Origin: an uncultured Clostridia bacterium
Lineage (GTDB): Bacteria; Bacillota; Clostridia; Lachnospirales; CAMVHY01
NCBI GenBank assembly: GCA_947427385.1
Contig: CANEHT010000003.1
Coordinates: 48,001-95,900 of the forward strand
Reading direction: 5' to 3'
Length of the DNA: 47,900 nucleotides
Shown here: positions 19,401 through 26,089 of the stretch, piece by piece
How positions within the stretch are numbered: the first letter of the stretch is position 1
Layout of the letters: each line of letters starts with the position of its first letter
The notes under the pieces: generated by a model
The model's input: only the letters and a program-made list of their open reading frames with translations
Database searches by the model: none
What the model was told of the DNA's origin: nothing
Position numbers and translations under genes: made by a program

Positions 19401-20296
19401 TTAAAATTTTTGATTCTTTCAACAATACTACGAAACAATTTCCAATCCATTATTATATTATCTTCAATTGCTATTTTAAAAAAGTAAGTAAGATCTTCTT
19501 CTTTCGGTTGCATTTTATTTATAAGATTCTCTAAAAGATCATATACAAATTGAAAATCAGGATTTCTTTTACTTAAAGTTTTAATTGGCTGTGAATTCTC
19601 AATTAATTGATTTAAATCATTTGTTTTATTAATTAAATCATTAAATTTTTGCTGAGATAAATTTTTTTCATTAATTATTTCATCAATTTCATCAATTTTT
19701 GTGAGAAAATTTTCGCAATTCGATTTAACAGATTCATTTACTCTACTTATTCTTTTTAATACAGATTGTATTTCGTTTAAATATATTTTTTCTGCATAAA
19801 TTAATTGCTTTATTTCTTTTACAAATCTTTGTTTTCCAGATTCATTTTTTTCAGAAAAATAATTTTTCGCTACTTTACCCAAATCACTACTCTTTGCTTT
19901 CAAATTTTCAGATATATCAACTAATTCTTTTGCATGTTTTGAACTTTCAATTGTTTCAATTAAATTTTTAACTTCATCAAATGTCAAATCATTTTTTAAC
20001 TTCGGTAAAACAATCAAAATTACATCATCTATATTTATTCTACTAGTAAAGAAGCTCTTATTTCTCTCCATGATAGCTTGCAAATTTCTATATTTTTCAA
20101 TCCAATTAATTACTTGTTCTGCTTCTAAATTATTTGATAATTTGTTTGAAATATCTTTGAAATGACTATATTTAATAAAATTACAATCATCAGCTAATAA
20201 ATTAATAGCATTCTCAAAATCTATCGTTGTATTTTTATCTTTTTTTAATCTATTTAAATAATTATCTAAATCTTTTACTGAAGTTATCCGTTGCAT
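16424..20296 (-). CDS. Giant unknown multidomain protein, 1290 aa, beta modules plus membrane hairpin
   Basis: No family is recognised. Start ATG 20296 has GAGGATGTG upstream, and there is a clear promoter. Layout: helical region about 1-590; Glu/Lys-rich linker about 590-700; three beta-rich modules about 705-835, 870-965 and 975-1085, each closing with a hydrophobic strand and a turn (IIVDSENGLP, LYLDSIGRI, LILNNSGEL). A Glu/Arg/Lys coiled coil follows about 1085-1140. Two hydrophobic stretches lie at about 1144-1212, with LTFGTGTIP, the hairpin signature also seen in the 926-aa protein and at 46916. A 78-residue polar tail ends the protein. The third module resembles the small proteins at 45920-47900 (LEVTIPNVN vs LEVDVNVN; NNSGEL vs NNGEL). 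There is no signal peptide. A cytoplasmic or exported stalk anchored at its C-terminus is inferred. Confidence 0.85.
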   Translation of the reverse strand: MQRITSVKDLDNYLNRLKKDKNTTIDFENAINLLADDCNFIKYSHFKDISNKLSNNLEAEQVINWIEKYRNLQAIMERNKSFFTSRINIDDVILIVLPKLKNDLTFDEVKNLIETIESSKHAKELVDISENLKAKSSDLGKVAKNYFSEKNESGKQRFVKEIKQLIYAEKIYLNEIQSVLKRISRVNESVKSNCENFLTKIDEIDEIINEKNLSQQKFNDLINKTNDLNQLIENSQPIKTLSKRNPDFQFVYDLLENLINKMQPKEEDLTYFFKIAIEDNIIMDWKLFRSIVERIKNFNFTLLVKFYVELFGKSEDPKAFIEKFDTKNIIGVLDIIKMIFSRGNSGIILTILNNFFDQHEKKNWDAFDSKMFEGIANGFAYLIKEIKLYKYEDKNFIYLPSEISFWNGINFEENGLSAKAVGSLFEKMEVRNVKLPPALMFIFTFILKERFEEKFVNYFKKNYYAEFNFKDISVIEPYQFLFLIKYPQLFSEEILDGFVNLSTSFITGISGKGTVCHYFVAFNNEIYVRITKNFLRFSEVKPLLKKIIDKEKLSLWQHFFDIVISDSDELKNFLDTNQKSLERQEMEVVEQREEENIGSAESQKFGIKTENFEEILADEADENERKKVTDIKKGNEGNAEQLQPEVTAQTEVDEKQVRNMDNADDAKKLINNEEAKNVDEANHESEKEKENKEQKQEIEERIKLESEIIVVLPNDFKLNDINGREQVITGCAIFNLDDGNKLIKENSLWVNLKNNNGKNFAEFSNGEGKISLNKENNIGIRFLYRDGKKQLLYIGKPENILPIEIKDFVPNSDKAYEIIVDSENGLPKVVESVFKDKSDIKSFDEEIMEIKRKRREEVEAKRKILIHMPAVMQFNKDKISSISYINRDDERKNFPFVENEVVTIENFKTQDGTFNIIYNRNDRNNIGNCVVEIDSLFAENNNSDEANLYLDSIGRIDKKKTYGKSDAIQSVTLRIPKDSKFDTIYFWDEESEKTSFNHLSFNLIKKGEMLEVTIPNVNLKNEKIKYQLFGDSTYGNGRNRTEEISVPLNDYGSNDDVILILNNSGELEKITTLEKEEEEHERHEQEERKRQKQIQKEKDKLLFEKNKGKKLSRSSSVELFIKKGLIEEKSENKEETKEEEEIDYKKMMILFGGLALFFLVLTLTISILTFGTGTIPMLLSTLIYNSIIYNSIFGALTAGLGVGFFTFTALFLKNFVSYFRSKSGKSLEVLNESENSLPDKSESKSNEDVPKKEMNLSKSVGDFSDISKQIDREKPQTVSENFKSTEVDKT
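16722..16751 (-). repeat. 15-bp tandem duplication in the membrane hairpin of the 1290-aa gene
   Basis: ATGGAATTATAAATT occurs twice in a row (16722-16736 and 16737-16751), giving YNSIIYNSI between the two hydrophobic segments. The copies are identical and in frame, so the duplication is recent. Confidence 0.85.
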
Positions 20297-20339
20297 TTAA
20301 AATCACATCCTCTAACTTTTTTGAATTACTCATATTTTT

Positions 20340-20369
20340 ATTATAACATAATATTTTTTCGTGTTACAA
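20340..20369 (-). promoter_or_regulatory. Sigma-A promoter of the 1290-aa gene
   Basis: On the minus strand, -35 TTGTAA (20369-20364) and -10 TATAAT (20345-20340) are separated by 18 bp, about 43 bp before the start codon. It lies between the mutS2 terminator and the gene, so the gene is transcribed independently of mutS2. Confidence 0.7.
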
Positions 20370-20391
20370 AATAAAAACTAAAATCATTACA

Positions 20392-20437
20392 AAAATCGCG
20401 CTTTGATTTATCATTTTTACAATAAATCAAAACGCGC
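20392..20437 (-). terminator. Rho-independent terminator after mutS2
   Basis: On the minus strand, a long stem with arms about GCGCGTTTTGATTTAT and ATAAATCAAAGCGCG (plus-strand 20397-20411 and 20422-20437) is followed by ATTTTTG. It starts just after the mutS2 stop. Confidence 0.8.
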
Positions 20438-20441
20438 AAAA

Positions 20442-22736
20442 TTATTTTAAATTAGCAATCGTAACACCAAGATCACCTTCGGTAAAATTTCCAGCGCGAA
20501 AATTTTTAACCGAAGAATTTTTTTTGAGATAATCCGAAATTGTTTTTCGAAGCGTGCCCGTACCTTTCCCATGTATAATCATAATTTCATCAAGCTTTGC
20601 GATAACAGCATCGTCAATATATTTATCAATCAATGCCAATGCCTCATCGCAATTACAACCTCTTACATCAATTTTTGATGAGATATCAAAACTTTTTTTT
20701 ACCACAAAATTTTTTTCAGGCTTAACATCTTTTTCTGCGTTATAAATTTTTAAATCGCTTACCGGAATTTTTGCAGTAAAAACTCCTGTACTAACGGTAA
20801 CAATTTTCTCGGCATTTGGCAAAGTTTTTACAACGCAAATTTGATTTAAAGTTTGTGAAAAAAATTTATCGCCGACATTTACATTTACCAAAACTTTATC
20901 ATTATTTTTTCGTGGAACATTAACCAAATTTTCGGTTTCATTTTTTAATTGTGATTTAATTTTTTCGGCAGCTTTAAAATTATTTTGGCGATAATTTTTT
21001 AACATTAAATCTGATTTTTCACGCGCTGAATTAATAATATTTAAAGCTTGCTGTTTAGCATTTTGCAATTCTTTTCCTTTTTGCAATCGAAATTTTTCTA
21101 GCTCTGAATCAAATTTTTTCTTTAAAGTTTCAGCTTCTGAAAATAATTTTTCAGCTTGCTCATTTTTAATTTTTATCTCTAACTGTTTCTCATTTAAATT
21201 TTTCATTACATCTTCGAATTGGATATCACGCCGTCGAAGATTTTTTTTTGCCGCATCAATTATTTTCGGATTCAATCCAATTTTTTTCGATATCGCAAAA
21301 GCATTGCTTTTACCCGGCATACCTATCAATAATCTATAAGTCGGCGACAATGTTTCTACATCAAATTCACATGCTGCATTTTCTACGCCATCCGTTGTCA
21401 TTGCGTACAATTTCAATTCACTGTAATGACTCGTGACAATAATTTTTGCCTTCAGTGAAAAAAGATGTTCAAGTATTGCGATAGCTAAAGCTGCGCCTTC
21501 AACCGGGTCGGTTCCCGCACCTAATTCATCTAACAAAATCAAAGAATTTTCATTCGCTGAATTTATAATTTGACTGATATTTTTCATGTGAGCCGAAAAC
21601 GTACTGAGATTTTGCTGAATACTTTGCTCATCACCAATATCCACAAAAATATTTTCGAACACTGAAATTTGTGAATTTTCATCAGCCGGAATATGCAAAC
21701 CAGATTGTGCCATTAATGCAAATAGCCCAACGGTTTTCAATGAAACAGTTTTCCCACCAGTATTTGGCCCGGTAATTAAAAGCGTAGAAAATTTTTCACC
21801 CAAATAAATATCGAGCGGCACAGGAGAATTAATCAACGGATGGCGAGCACGCTTCAAATTTATATAACCGTTTTCATTCAAAATTGGTTCTGTCGCATTC
21901 ATTAAAATAGAAAGTTTCGCACGCGCAAAAATAAAATCCAAAGAACCTAGTGCCCAAACATTTTGTGAAAGCGAATCAAAATTATTTGCTACAGACGTTG
22001 AAAGTTGCTTAAGGATTTTTTGAATTTCCTTATACTCGAGCAACGACAAATTTTTTATTTCATTATTTAAATTCACAACCGAATACGGTTCGATAAAAAA
22101 AGTTAAACCCGACGCAGATTGTTCATGCACAACGCCATGAAAACTATTTTTAAATTCATAGCGTACTGACAAACAATAGCGATTATTTTTCACGTAAATG
22201 ATATTATTTTGCAACATATTTTTATTTTTATTAATCATTTCGTTCAAAATTTCTTTTATTTTTGCATTAGCGAATTTAATTTTTCTACGCAATTCAAATA
22301 AATCTGCAGACGCATCATCGGCGATTTCATTGCCATTTATTTTGCTATCGATTTCAGATTTAAGTTCATTTAGCAATTTTATTTTCGAAAAAAAATTATT
22401 TAGCACACCATCATAATCTTTGCAATACAATTTAATTTTTTGCATAACGTTTAAAAAATCTGAGACTGCCAATAATTCTTCACATAACAAAATACCGTTG
22501 AGTTCAACACGTTTTAAAATATTCCTGATATCTTTTATGTCTGTTATCGGCAAAGAATTTTTTTTTAATATTAATGAAAGAGCTTGTGAGGTTTCAGTCT
22601 GTAACTTTTTTACCACTACAAATTTATTTGATGGCATTATTTTGCTACAAAATTCTTTACCCATAACAGTAATAGCATTATCTTTTAAAAGTTCAATTAT
22701 CTTATCAAATTCTAAATCCCTTATTGCTTTTTCCAT
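20442..22736 (-). CDS. mutS2: MutS2 ATPase/endonuclease with Smr domain
   Basis: This MutS-like clamp ATPase lacks the mismatch-recognition domain. In Bacillota it acts on collided ribosomes or restrains recombination. Visible: Walker A GPNTGGKT (323-330), Walker B LILLDELGAGTDP, a long coiled coil after the ATPase (about 505-610), a KOW-like stretch, and a C-terminal Smr nuclease domain with DVRGCNCDEA and the catalytic IIHGKGTGTLR. The length of 764 aa is normal. GGAGTGA lies 9 bases before the ATG. It is separated from the AbrB-like gene upstream by a strong terminator. Confidence 0.95.
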   Translation of the reverse strand: MEKAIRDLEFDKIIELLKDNAITVMGKEFCSKIMPSNKFVVVKKLQTETSQALSLILKKNSLPITDIKDIRNILKRVELNGILLCEELLAVSDFLNVMQKIKLYCKDYDGVLNNFFSKIKLLNELKSEIDSKINGNEIADDASADLFELRRKIKFANAKIKEILNEMINKNKNMLQNNIIYVKNNRYCLSVRYEFKNSFHGVVHEQSASGLTFFIEPYSVVNLNNEIKNLSLLEYKEIQKILKQLSTSVANNFDSLSQNVWALGSLDFIFARAKLSILMNATEPILNENGYINLKRARHPLINSPVPLDIYLGEKFSTLLITGPNTGGKTVSLKTVGLFALMAQSGLHIPADENSQISVFENIFVDIGDEQSIQQNLSTFSAHMKNISQIINSANENSLILLDELGAGTDPVEGAALAIAILEHLFSLKAKIIVTSHYSELKLYAMTTDGVENAACEFDVETLSPTYRLLIGMPGKSNAFAISKKIGLNPKIIDAAKKNLRRRDIQFEDVMKNLNEKQLEIKIKNEQAEKLFSEAETLKKKFDSELEKFRLQKGKELQNAKQQALNIINSAREKSDLMLKNYRQNNFKAAEKIKSQLKNETENLVNVPRKNNDKVLVNVNVGDKFFSQTLNQICVVKTLPNAEKIVTVSTGVFTAKIPVSDLKIYNAEKDVKPEKNFVVKKSFDISSKIDVRGCNCDEALALIDKYIDDAVIAKLDEIMIIHGKGTGTLRKTISDYLKKNSSVKNFRAGNFTEGDLGVTIANLK

Positions 22737-22757
22737 TTCCTACATTCACTCCGCATA

Positions 22758-22798
22758 AAAAAACCTATATTATTGCTAGCAAATAATATAGGTAAAAA
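22758..22798 (-). terminator. Strong hairpin terminator after the AbrB-like gene
   Basis: Perfect 12-bp arms ACCTATATTATT (22763-22774) and AATAATATAGGT (22782-22793) with a 7-base loop. On the minus strand the stem is followed by a run of seven T. It ends just before the mutS2 ribosome binding site, so read-through is needed for mutS2 unless it has its own promoter. Confidence 0.85.
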
Positions 22799-23056
22799 TT
22801 ATTCTGTTAAGCCAATTAATTTTGCCATTTCAATAATAGATTGCCGCGATACTTTTTTCCCACAGTAATCAATTAAATTTTCCCGCTCACCTGTAAAAAT
22901 ATCTCTGTCACTATATTTTTGCAGAATAATTCTATCTTCCTCTGCAATAATTTCTATGAGATCATGTTCAGAAATATCCAATACTCTCCGTAACTCAGCA
23001 GGTATAACAACACGTCCCAACTCATCTATTCGTCTTGGGATACCAACGCGTTTCAT
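22799..23056 (-). CDS. abrB: AbrB/SpoVT-type transition-state regulator
   Basis: This is a small DNA-binding protein of the swapped-hairpin AbrB family. The N-terminal half RIDELGRVVIPAELRRVLDI (residues 9-28) followed by DLIEIIAEEDRIILQKY is the classic AbrB DNA-binding domain. The C-terminal 35 residues (GERENLIDYCGKKVS...) form a short dimerisation region. The length is 85 aa versus about 95 in B. subtilis AbrB. GGAGG stands 9 bases before the ATG. It sits 61 bp downstream of the Mor-like regulator and may share its promoter. It could be an AbrB paralog rather than the global regulator itself. Confidence 0.9.
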   Translation of the reverse strand: MKRVGIPRRIDELGRVVIPAELRRVLDISEHDLIEIIAEEDRIILQKYSDRDIFTGERENLIDYCGKKVSRQSIIEMAKLIGLTE

Positions 23057-23117
23057 AATAAAAAACCTCCATCTAGCACCAAATTTTTTTTTAATATATC
23101 ATACCCAAAAAAATTAA

Positions 23118-23399
23118 TCAATATTTTTTCCGTGTGATATTTCTTATTGTTCGCTCGCAAAGATTATATTTTACTGCTAAATCTCTATAATTCCCACCAT
23201 CAAATTCAGCTTGAATCTGCCTAGCAAAACAATTACCGAATAATCTTTTTTTAGTTGGGATATAAATTGAACTACCACCATACTTCTCAACAAGAATACA
23301 TAACGAATTATAGCCAATAATATTAAAAATCATATTAAATGGCGGCAAAATTTCTTCCGAATAATTTATTACTACATCTTTCAAAAATAAATCATTCAT
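23118..23399 (-). CDS. Mor-family transcriptional regulator-like protein, 93 aa
   Basis: The protein resembles the Mor transcription activator family. GYNSLCILVEKYGGSSIYIP matches the conserved 'lv..fGG..iYIPk' core. AEFDGGNYRDLAVKYNLCERTIRNI is the C-terminal helix-turn-helix. Such stand-alone Mor-like genes are common in Bacillota chromosomes outside Mu-like phages. The ribosome site AAAGGGGGA is about 11 bases from the ATG, a rather long spacing. The gene has a strong promoter about 140 bp upstream and a palindrome at the predicted transcription start, so it is probably regulated there. Its target is unknown. Confidence 0.8.
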   Translation of the reverse strand: MNDLFLKDVVINYSEEILPPFNMIFNIIGYNSLCILVEKYGGSSIYIPTKKRLFGNCFARQIQAEFDGGNYRDLAVKYNLCERTIRNITRKKY

Positions 23400-23444
23400 A
23401 AGTATATGAATCCCCCTTTAAATACAATATCAAAAGATATTTGT

Positions 23445-23456
23445 GTAAACTATAAT
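23445..23456. promoter_or_regulatory. Operator-like half-site
   Basis: GTAAACTATAAT repeats the left arm of the 16-bp palindrome at 23518-23533 and lies in the predicted leader of the Mor-like gene. It is likely a weaker second site for the same regulator. Confidence 0.4.
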
Positions 23457-23488
23457 ATAAAATTTATCCTTATATTTCGCATTTAAAG

Positions 23489-23506
23489 ATTTTTACATGT
23501 AAAAAT
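23489..23506. promoter_or_regulatory. 18-bp perfect palindrome
   Basis: ATTTTTACATGTAAAAAT reads the same on both strands. It lies inside the predicted leader of the Mor-like gene, 12 bp from the next palindrome. A dimeric regulator site is plausible; an AT-rich chance palindrome is the alternative. Confidence 0.4.
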
Positions 23507-23517
23507 TAAATGAATTA

Positions 23518-23533
23518 GTAAACTATAGTTTAC
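23518..23533. promoter_or_regulatory. 16-bp perfect palindromic operator candidate
   Basis: GTAAACTATAGTTTAC is a perfect inverted repeat. It sits at the expected transcription start of the minus-strand promoter (-10 at 23544-23539), a place where a bound repressor would block initiation. The divergent Xre protein is the natural candidate ligand (inference). Confidence 0.55.
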
Positions 23534-23538
23534 AAGAA

Positions 23539-23568
23539 ATTATATATGACACAAAATGTAAATGTCAA
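23539..23568 (-). promoter_or_regulatory. Consensus sigma-A promoter toward the Mor-like gene
   Basis: On the minus strand, a perfect -35 TTGACA (23568-23563) and a perfect -10 TATAAT (23544-23539) are separated by 18 bp. It predicts a leader of about 130 nt before the Mor-like start codon. Confidence 0.75.
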
Positions 23569-23728
23569 CTTTCTTGACAAAATTTTGCAAAATACACTGA
23601 ATTTTTCAATGATAATATGATAATTTTCATACAAAATGCTATTATATTAGGAATCATATGGAAAAAATATTTGACATTTTTTCCCAATACTAATCGTTTC
23701 TATTAACTATAAAGTGAGGAAATAAAAG

Positions 23729-24166
23729 ATGAGAAAAAAGAGTTTAGGTAAAGCATTGAGGAAAATTCGTTTAAAACGAAATATGAATCTTCGTGAATTT
23801 AGTAAATTTATTGGAGTAAGTCATGCATATATTTATAAGATAGAGAACGTAAATAATTTTCATGCGCCAATTCCTACTATTGATACGTTAAAAAAAATTT
23901 CTAAGGCGTTAGAAATTCCATTTCATAAATTTTTATATATGTGCGGATATTTTGATGAAGATTATGAAAGTGATACAAAAATTGATGACTCAATTGAAAA
24001 TGAAGTAATCGATATCAAAATTTACGTTAAAGAATTTATCTTCGATTTAAAAAATGCAAAAGCTATTGTCTGTAACAATAAAATTGTAAGTAAAAATGAT
24101 ATTAATATGTTCATACAAACTTTAAAAGTTGCTCTCGAATTAATTAAAAAAAATTCTGCTAAATAA
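23729..24166 (+). CDS. Xre-family helix-turn-helix regulator, 145 aa
   Basis: A lambda-repressor-like HTH fills residues about 5-65: LGKALRKIRLKRNMNLREFS, then GVSHAYIYKIEN as the recognition helix region and LKKISKALEIPFHKFLYMCG. The C-terminal 80 residues are helical, of unknown function, perhaps for dimerisation. The ribosome site GTGAGGAAATAAAAG precedes the ATG. It is divergent from the Mor-like regulator and ends at a terminator, so it is monocistronic. It is likely a repressor acting on the palindromes between the two genes (inference). Confidence 0.85.
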   Translation: MRKKSLGKALRKIRLKRNMNLREFSKFIGVSHAYIYKIENVNNFHAPIPTIDTLKKISKALEIPFHKFLYMCGYFDEDYESDTKIDDSIENEVIDIKIYVKEFIFDLKNAKAIVCNNKIVSKNDINMFIQTLKVALELIKKNSAK

Positions 24167-24176
24167 TTTCTACACT

Positions 24177-24213
24177 AAAAAAAATCCGTTTCATAATAAA
24201 AACGGATTTTTTT
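24177..24213 (+). terminator. Rho-independent terminator after the Xre gene
   Basis: Arms AAAAATCCGTTT and AAACGGATTTTT around an 8-base loop, followed by more T. The T-tract overlaps the -35 of the next promoter. Confidence 0.85.
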
Positions 24214-24240
24214 GTTTTTATTTTCTTATTTCATTATAAT
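24212..24240 (+). promoter_or_regulatory. Sigma-A promoter of the HAD-DUF402-radC-mutS run
   Basis: -35 TTGTTT and a perfect -10 TATAAT lie 17 bp apart, 36 bp before the HAD gene. The -35 lies in the T-tract of the preceding terminator. Confidence 0.65.
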
Positions 24241-24275
24241 TTGACATTATAGATCTAAAGGAGGAAATTTTTTTT

Positions 24276-24935
24276 ATGAATGCTGTTATTTTTGATATGG
24301 ATGGTTTAATGTTCGATACCGAAAAAATTTTTATCCAAGCTTGGGATTTTGTCGGTGAAAAACTTGGTGTCGGTAAGGCCGGCTTTATGGCTCTAAAAAC
24401 TTTAGGCGTAAATCTAAAAACTGCAGAAAAAATGTGGCTCGATGAATTCGACAATAAAATTGATATCAATAAACTTCGTGACTATACTATCGAATTCTTT
24501 GAAGCTTATTCCCTTAACAATAAATTGCCCGTAAAAAAAGGATTGTATAATTTACTTAACTATCTCCAAAAAATGAATTATAAATTAGCCGTTGCATCTT
24601 CATCCCCTCAAAAACTTGTCCTCGATAATTTAAATTCTACTGATACTAAAAAATATTTTTCTGCAATAATTTGTGGCGATATGGTTGAAAAATCTAAGCC
24701 CGAACCTGATATCTATTTAGAAGCTTGCAATGCTTTAGGTGAAAATCCTTCAAATTGCTACGCTCTTGAAGATTCTAAAAATGGTTTATTTTCTGCATAT
24801 AATGCCGGATGTAAAGCAATTATGATTCCTGACTTATGGCAGCCTGATAATGAAACTTTACAAATAATTACTGCTAAATTAAATGATTTAGATGAAGTTA
24901 TTAATTTTTTGAAAGTCGGTGAAAATCTTGAATGA
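24276..24935 (+). CDS. HAD-superfamily phosphatase, beta-phosphoglucomutase-like
   Basis: A HAD subfamily I hydrolase. Motif I is FDMDGLMFDT (nucleophile and acid Asp, residues 6-15), motif II VASSSP, motif III Lys in KSKPEPDIY, and motif IV ALEDSKNGLFSA. A four-helix cap between motifs I and II matches the PGM/gph-like group. Its substrate (sugar phosphate, phosphoglycolate or nucleotide) cannot be read from the sequence. The start has a perfect AAAGGAGG. It is the first gene of a run with DUF402, radC and mutS. Confidence 0.88.
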   Translation: MNAVIFDMDGLMFDTEKIFIQAWDFVGEKLGVGKAGFMALKTLGVNLKTAEKMWLDEFDNKIDINKLRDYTIEFFEAYSLNNKLPVKKGLYNLLNYLQKMNYKLAVASSSPQKLVLDNLNSTDTKKYFSAIICGDMVEKSKPEPDIYLEACNALGENPSNCYALEDSKNGLFSAYNAGCKAIMIPDLWQPDNETLQIITAKLNDLDEVINFLKVGENLE

Positions 24936-25377
24936 TGTAAAATTATACCGACGTCGCTTTATCCCTAATGAAAAAATCCTCCTCCACGATAAAATTATTC
25001 GTATCGATAATGAAGTTATTATTACTAAATGGAAAACTTTTCGCCCTAAAACTAATTTCTCATCCGGCCACTCTTGTGTCTATATCGATGAAGGTTTTAA
25101 AGTTAGTAAACTTTTTGACGATAATAATAATTTTGTGTCGTTTTATTGTGATATAATTAATGTTAAAATTAACCACAATGAATATATTGTTGAGGATTTA
25201 TTAATCGATGTTACTATCAATAAAAATAATGTACGTGTCCTCGACTTAGATGAACTTGCTGACGCTCTCGATAAAAATTTAATTACTACCAACATGGCGA
25301 AAGATGCTCTACGAAAAGCTAATCGCTTACTCTCTATTATTTATAATGGAAACTTTAAGAAATTTATTAACTTCTAG
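24928..25377 (+). CDS. DUF402 family protein, 149 aa
   Basis: The N-terminal DVKLYRRRFIPNEKILL, then IITKWKTFRPKTNFSSGHSCVYIDEGFKVSKLF, are typical of the DUF402 family, whose characterised relatives are nucleoside tri/diphosphatases or Fau-like RNases. The catalytic function here is unproven. The start is uncertain: TTG 24928 has GGTGA five bases upstream and gives MNDVKLYRRR; a GTG 9 bases earlier lacks a good site. Either overlaps the end of the HAD gene, so translation is coupled. Confidence 0.8.
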   Translation: MNDVKLYRRRFIPNEKILLHDKIIRIDNEVIITKWKTFRPKTNFSSGHSCVYIDEGFKVSKLFDDNNNFVSFYCDIINVKINHNEYIVEDLLIDVTINKNNVRVLDLDELADALDKNLITTNMAKDALRKANRLLSIIYNGNFKKFINF

Positions 25378-25385
25378 GTGTTACT

Positions 25386-26081
25386 ATGACAAATTTACAT
25401 AAGGGTCATCGTGAAAGAATTAAAAAACGTTTTATCGATTACGGTTTAGATTCTTTCAGTGACCATCAAGTCCTTGAACTTCTCCTTTTCTATTGCGTTC
25501 ATATGCGTGATACTAATGAATTGGCACATAAAATGATAAATGAATTTGGCTCACTTACTAATCTTTTTGATGCCGACCCAATAGTTATTATGAATAAATG
25601 TTCTGTTAGTATGAATGTTGCTGTCCTAATTTCAATGATACCTGCACTTTCTCGTCGCTATCACACTAATAAATATTTACTCGATAAACCAATATTAAAT
25701 TCGACTAAAAAGATTGGTAACTATGCAATTGCATTAATGTTAGGTAGGACTGTTGAGCATTTTTTTCTTATTTGCTTAAACAGTCAACGTAAATTAATTG
25801 AATCAGTATTAGTTTCAGAAGGTACAGTAGATGAAACACCAATTTACCCACGAAAAATTGTCGAAATTGTTTTGAAATATCACGCAACAAGTATCGTTTT
25901 AGTACATAATCATCCAGGCGGTTCATTTATTCCATCGAATTCAGATATTGAGTCGACGCAAAAAATAATTTCGGCATTAGAGCCACTTAATATTGAAGTT
26001 TTAGATCATATAATTGTTTCAGGAAATGATTATTATAGTTTTGTCGAGAGGAATACTCTCACCAATTATAAACGAAAGTAG
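25386..26081 (+). CDS. radC: RadC/UPF0758 JAB-domain protein
   Basis: The N-terminal helix-hairpin-helix-like region (HRERIKKRFIDYGLDSFSDHQVLELLLFY) and the C-terminal JAB metalloprotease-like domain with HNHPGG (H174, H176) are visible. The family is annotated RadC, but a DNA-repair role is not established; a metal-dependent hydrolase fold is. The length of 231 aa is typical. AGGTG lies 5 bases before the ATG. It lies 8 bp downstream of DUF402 and 8 bp upstream of mutS, in one run. Confidence 0.92.
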   Translation: MTNLHKGHRERIKKRFIDYGLDSFSDHQVLELLLFYCVHMRDTNELAHKMINEFGSLTNLFDADPIVIMNKCSVSMNVAVLISMIPALSRRYHTNKYLLDKPILNSTKKIGNYAIALMLGRTVEHFFLICLNSQRKLIESVLVSEGTVDETPIYPRKIVEIVLKYHATSIVLVHNHPGGSFIPSNSDIESTQKIISALEPLNIEVLDHIIVSGNDYYSFVERNTLTNYKRK

Positions 26082-26089
26082 TTGATACT

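Larger units (their letters stand above)
23400..23728. other. 329-bp divergent regulatory region without a gene
   Basis: Between the Mor-like gene (minus) and the Xre gene (plus) no open frame looks coding. The region holds a strong minus-strand promoter and two perfect palindromes. It also holds a GTAAACTATA half-site and TGTCAA-N5-TTGACA (23563-23579). A TTGACA at 23671-23676 lacks a well-placed -10. It is probably the shared control region of both regulators. Confidence 0.7.

Noticed and set aside
23118..23399. Remnant of a Mu-like prophage because of the Mor-like gene
   Set aside because: No other phage gene is nearby, and single Mor-like regulators are common in Bacillota.
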